From Pseudoalteromonas luteoviolacea (GTDB lineage Bacteria; Pseudomonadota; Gammaproteobacteria; Enterobacterales; Alteromonadaceae), in the NCBI RefSeq assembly GCF_021654285.1, contig NZ_JAKFZS010000041.1, positions 1 through 38,009 on the forward strand: DNA of 38,009 bases. The letters run 5' to 3'. How positions within the stretch are numbered: position 1 is the first letter of the stretch; the number at the start of each line of letters is the position of its first letter. A program made the translations under genes and the position numbers. The notes beneath the pieces are model-generated. The model had not been told where the DNA came from, made no database searches, and saw only the letters and a list, made by a program, of their open reading frames with translations. This document shows, piece by piece, positions 35,416 through 38,009 of the stretch.

Positions 35416-36687
35416 GTGAAATTAGAATCAATAGCTTTACATGAAGGATATAAATCCGAGCCCACAACCAAATCTGCGGCAGTGCCCATTTATCAAACAA
35501 CCTCATATACTTTTGATAACACAGAACATGGTGCAGACCTATTTAACCTCGCAGTACCTGGCAATATTTACACACGGATCATGAATCCAACCAATGATGT
35601 GCTAGAAAAACGCGTTGCGGCAATGGAAGGCGGTATCGGCGCGTTAGCGGTGTCATCAGGCATGGCTGCAATTACATACGCAATACAATGCCTCACTGAA
35701 GTTGGCGATAATATCATTAGTACTAGCCAACTCTACGGAGGCACATATAACCTATTTGCTCACTCACTGCCAAGGCAAGGTGTTCAAGTCAAGATGGTTT
35801 CTTATGATGACTTTGATGGCTTCGAAGCTGCGATTGATAACAACACTAAAGCTGTTTTTTGTGAGTCCATAGGTAATCCCGCTGGCAATATCGTCGATAT
35901 CAACCGAATTACAGAAATAGCACACAAACACGGTGTACCAGTTATTGTAGACAATACCGTAGCAACCCCTTATTTGTGCCGCCCTTTTGAACTGGGCGCA
36001 GATATTGTCGTACATTCATTAACTAAATATATGGGCGGCCACGGCACGACGATTGGCGGCATCATTGTTGACTCCGGTAAATTTGATTGGATTGCAAATA
36101 AAGAGCGGTTTGCAGTCATGAACGAGCCCGATCCTTCTTATCATGGCGTGGTATACACGGAAGCTTTCGCTGAAGCGGCTTATATTGGCCGATGTCGTGT
36201 TGCCCCACTGAGAAATACTGGCGCAGCACTATCACCGATGAATGCATTTCAAATTCTTCAAGGCATAGAAACCCTTGGGCTAAGAATGGATCGTCATTGT
36301 GAAAACGCGCAAAAGCTGGCGGAATATTTACAACAACACCCAAAAGTCGAATGGGTTAATTACGCCGCCCTTGCAAGCAGCCCAGATCATGATGCCTGTC
36401 ATAAAATTACTGGCGGCAAAGCCTCTGGGATTTTAAGTTTTGGCATCAAAGGAGGTATTGAGGCCTGTACTCGATTTATCGATGCTTTAAATATGATCCT
36501 GCGGTTGGTCAACATTGGTGATGCAAAATCATTAGCCTGTCATCCTGCATCAACCACACATAGGCAGTTAAATAAAGCAGAGTTGGCTTCAGCTGGTGTG
36601 AGTGAAGATCTCGTTCGTATTTCAGTGGGTATAGAGCATATCGATGACATAATTGCAGATGTGTCTCAAGCGCTAGATAAAGCGTAA
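35416..36687 (+). CDS. metY: O-acetylhomoserine (thiol)-lyase / sulfhydrylase
   Basis: 423 residues, a full-length Cys/Met-metabolism PLP enzyme of the MetY type. It has YTRIMNPTNDVLEKRVAAME and SSGMAAITYA near residues 52-89, the long strand with VIVDNTVATPYLCRP containing the PLP-ring Asp D179, and the Schiff-base lysine K204 in HSLTKYMGGHG. Near the C-terminus it has LACHPASTTHRQL and VRISVGIEHIDDII. The enzyme makes homocysteine directly from O-acetylhomoserine and sulfide. The length and the NPTND sequence favour MetY over cystathionine synthases. It starts with GTG, preceded by a strong GGGAGAG site about 5 nt upstream. It stands alone and converges on tag. Confidence 0.92.
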   Translation: MKLESIALHEGYKSEPTTKSAAVPIYQTTSYTFDNTEHGADLFNLAVPGNIYTRIMNPTNDVLEKRVAAMEGGIGALAVSSGMAAITYAIQCLTEVGDNIISTSQLYGGTYNLFAHSLPRQGVQVKMVSYDDFDGFEAAIDNNTKAVFCESIGNPAGNIVDINRITEIAHKHGVPVIVDNTVATPYLCRPFELGADIVVHSLTKYMGGHGTTIGGIIVDSGKFDWIANKERFAVMNEPDPSYHGVVYTEAFAEAAYIGRCRVAPLRNTGAALSPMNAFQILQGIETLGLRMDRHCENAQKLAEYLQQHPKVEWVNYAALASSPDHDACHKITGGKASGILSFGIKGGIEACTRFIDALNMILRLVNIGDAKSLACHPASTTHRQLNKAELASAGVSEDLVRISVGIEHIDDIIADVSQALDKA

Positions 36688-36704
36688 AGCACTGATGTCG
36701 CGTA

Positions 36705-36738
36705 TAAAGCTGAGTTAATGGTCTTTAACTCAGCTTTA
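36705..36738. terminator. Bidirectional terminator hairpin, metY / tag
   Basis: A perfect 14-bp inverted repeat (TAAAGCTGAGTTAA / TTAACTCAGCTTTA) with a 6-nt loop lies 17 nt after the metY stop, between convergent genes. The stem ends provide short A/T runs on both strands. Confidence 0.75.
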
Positions 36739-36769
36739 AGTCATGAAACGATTTCTAGAATGAAGCACA

Positions 36770-37384
36770 TCAAGGTAATTGCGGTCTTTTAAATTGCTGA
36801 CGCGCTTTTTCAACCTTCGATCTGATAATACATTCCGCTGCGTGATCATTAATCAATCCCATTGCCTGCATAAAAGCATACACTGTCGTCGGGCCTACAA
36901 ACTTCCAACCTCTTTTTTTTAAATCTTTCGCTATCGCTTTAGACACATCTGAAGTCGATTGCGTTTGTGGCTCATTCATACTTTCAGGCGATGGTTCATA
37001 ACGCCAAAAGTAGGCTGCGAGTGATCCCATCTCGGTGACCATTTCTTGGGCTTTTTTCGCATTATTAACGGTGGCTTCTATTTTTCCGCGGTGGCGAACG
37101 ATGCCTTCATCCGATAATAATCGCGTCATGTCTGCAACAGTAAAATCCGCAATTTTATTAAAGTCGAACCCCATGAATGCACGTCGAAAATTCTCTCGCT
37201 TTGCTAATATTGTTCTCCAACTTAAACCAGATTGAAAGCTTTCAAGACACAGTTTTTCAAATAGGCGAATATCATCACCGACGGGAAAGCCCCACTCTGT
37301 ATCATGGTAGTCAATAAATTCAGGGACAGAGGCCGCCCACTTGCAACGCTTGTGGCCATCTTCACTCATTACTATTGCACTCAT
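36770..37384 (-). CDS. tag: DNA-3-methyladenine glycosylase I
   Basis: 204 residues. It removes 3-methyladenine from alkylated DNA, the first step of base-excision repair. The TAG family signature is clear: RCKW then DYHDTEWGFPVGDDIRLFEK near the N-terminus, ESFQSGLSWRTILAKRENFR, and GPTTVYAFMQAMGLINDHAA. The structural zinc ligands C14, H27, H181 and C185 are all present. ATG 37384 is chosen because it lies 4 nt after the stop of the YciI-like gene, implying translational coupling. A longer frame would overlap that gene and lacks a ribosome site; ATG 37369 is also possible. Confidence 0.93.
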   Translation of the reverse strand: MSAIVMSEDGHKRCKWAASVPEFIDYHDTEWGFPVGDDIRLFEKLCLESFQSGLSWRTILAKRENFRRAFMGFDFNKIADFTVADMTRLLSDEGIVRHRGKIEATVNNAKKAQEMVTEMGSLAAYFWRYEPSPESMNEPQTQSTSDVSKAIAKDLKKRGWKFVGPTTVYAFMQAMGLINDHAAECIIRSKVEKARQQFKRPQLP

Positions 37385-37388
37385 ACAA

Positions 37389-37679
37389 TCATTGACCCAA
37401 CAAGAACGACAGCCTTTCGTCCGCCTTTTTGGGATCAATTTCTAAAATTTCTGCAGAAACGACATTTTCAGCCACAAAAGGGTCTGCATTAACTCGCGTT
37501 TGTAAGTCTTCAAGGGATATATTATGCGCAATCACAGACCCTCCAAGCCCGGGTTGCAAACTCCCCACAAGTATAAATATGCCATCATCAAAACCTTGCT
37601 TAATCCATTGATTATGCGCCCCCATATACTCGCTGGCTTGAGATTTATTATCTGAAAACTTAAGCAGTACAACAAACAT
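37389..37679 (-). CDS. YciI-family protein
   Basis: 96 residues with the dimeric ferredoxin-like fold of YciI: the first strand VVLLKFSDN, a helix with YMGAHNQWIKQGFDDGIFIL, then VGSLQPGLGGSVIAHNIS and DPFVAENVVSAEILEI. The His and Asp positions thought to form the family's putative active site are present. Relatives have mostly unknown roles, though some act in aromatic-compound metabolism. AAGGA precedes the ATG by 6 nt. It is the first gene of a two-gene operon with tag. Confidence 0.88.
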   Translation of the reverse strand: MFVVLLKFSDNKSQASEYMGAHNQWIKQGFDDGIFILVGSLQPGLGGSVIAHNISLEDLQTRVNADPFVAENVVSAEILEIDPKKADERLSFLLGQ

Positions 37680-38009
37680 CTTTCATCCTTATATTATTTG
37701 TAATCTTTGAGTAGACTGAATTGCCAAACCAAAAACTGGTTATTTATACAGTATTAGTGCAAAAAGGAAAAAGCAAGCATTTACGCAAACAGATATTAAG
37801 AAAAGCGCTTTTCATCACGAAGGAGGAGACTAAAAAAAGATAAGGGTACTGCAATTAAAACAAAAGGTTACAAATAATGAAACAATTTAAAGACTATCCG
37901 TTTGAGTTATAAATCTGGATCATGGCTAATCAACATAAAAGATATTTACCACCATAAATGGGAAATATCTTTACTAAATGGCCTTGTTTCCTAAATATTT
38001 GAACTTCTG
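37680..38009. other. Right-end region without a complete gene
   Basis: AT-rich; no frame with a convincing start reaches the end. It should include the promoter of the YciI-like/tag operon near its left side. A 12-residue frame starting at 37877 is too short to call. A 10-bp perfect inverted repeat (AAAGATATTT / AAATATCTTT) at 37938-37972 could terminate a gene beyond the right edge. Confidence 0.45.

Overview
The window looks like an accessory and metabolic stretch of chromosome from a marine gammaproteobacterium. It is AT-rich, and the protein sequences (vanadium-haloperoxidase-like protein, M14 peptidase with a long C-terminal extension, sigma-54 two-component system beside a MacAB-type exporter, many GNAT acetyltransferases) fit the Pseudoalteromonadaceae best. 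That placement is inference. I see no tRNA, rRNA, CRISPR array, integrase or transposase.

Layout. 1-2170: the 3' end of an unknown + strand gene converges on a secreted vanadium-haloperoxidase/PAP2-family protein. 2.7-6.4 kb: a tight minus-strand run of seven small genes (MazG-like pyrophosphohydrolase, GNAT, VOC protein, an internally deleted FliF-like protein, PNPOx-like flavoprotein, PhzF-like protein, small membrane protein) that looks like one operon. 6.6-7.5 kb: a CPBP-family membrane protease gene broken by two frameshifts. 7.7-8.8 kb: a stand-alone HisC-like aminotransferase. 8.8-14.2 kb, minus strand: a large periplasmic M14 carboxypeptidase, a DUF2237 protein and a methyl-accepting chemotaxis protein.

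14.3-19.2 kb is the most unusual part. Two paralogous pentapeptide-type-repeat proteins end in a two-transmembrane, channel-like module. A decayed third copy lies next to them, and a coiled-coil membrane protein resembling DUF6161 lies upstream, all on the minus strand. This is the best candidate for an undescribed system, possibly membrane-acting defence or stress response, but no function can be read directly from the sequence. 19.5-21.5 kb holds three GNATs and a VOC protein.

21.6-29.2 kb is a coherent export-and-regulation locus: NtrC-type response regulator, histidine kinase, membrane fusion protein, ABC ATPase and an 800-residue duplicated MacB/FtsX permease. Between the kinase and the exporter genes there is a good sigma-54 promoter (GG-N10-GC) with an upstream palindrome and a repeated half-site about 31 bp away. 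The regulator very probably drives the exporter from these sites. 29.3-30.0 kb contains the relics of a leucine-rich-repeat protein. 30.1-34.3 kb encodes a very large surface lipoprotein. The right end has a GNAT, a MetY-type O-acetylhomoserine sulfhydrylase (+ strand), and a coupled pair of YciI-like and 3-methyladenine DNA glycosylase I genes.

Several start codons were moved from the longest open frame because a clear ribosome binding site selects an internal start; these are noted in the entries.
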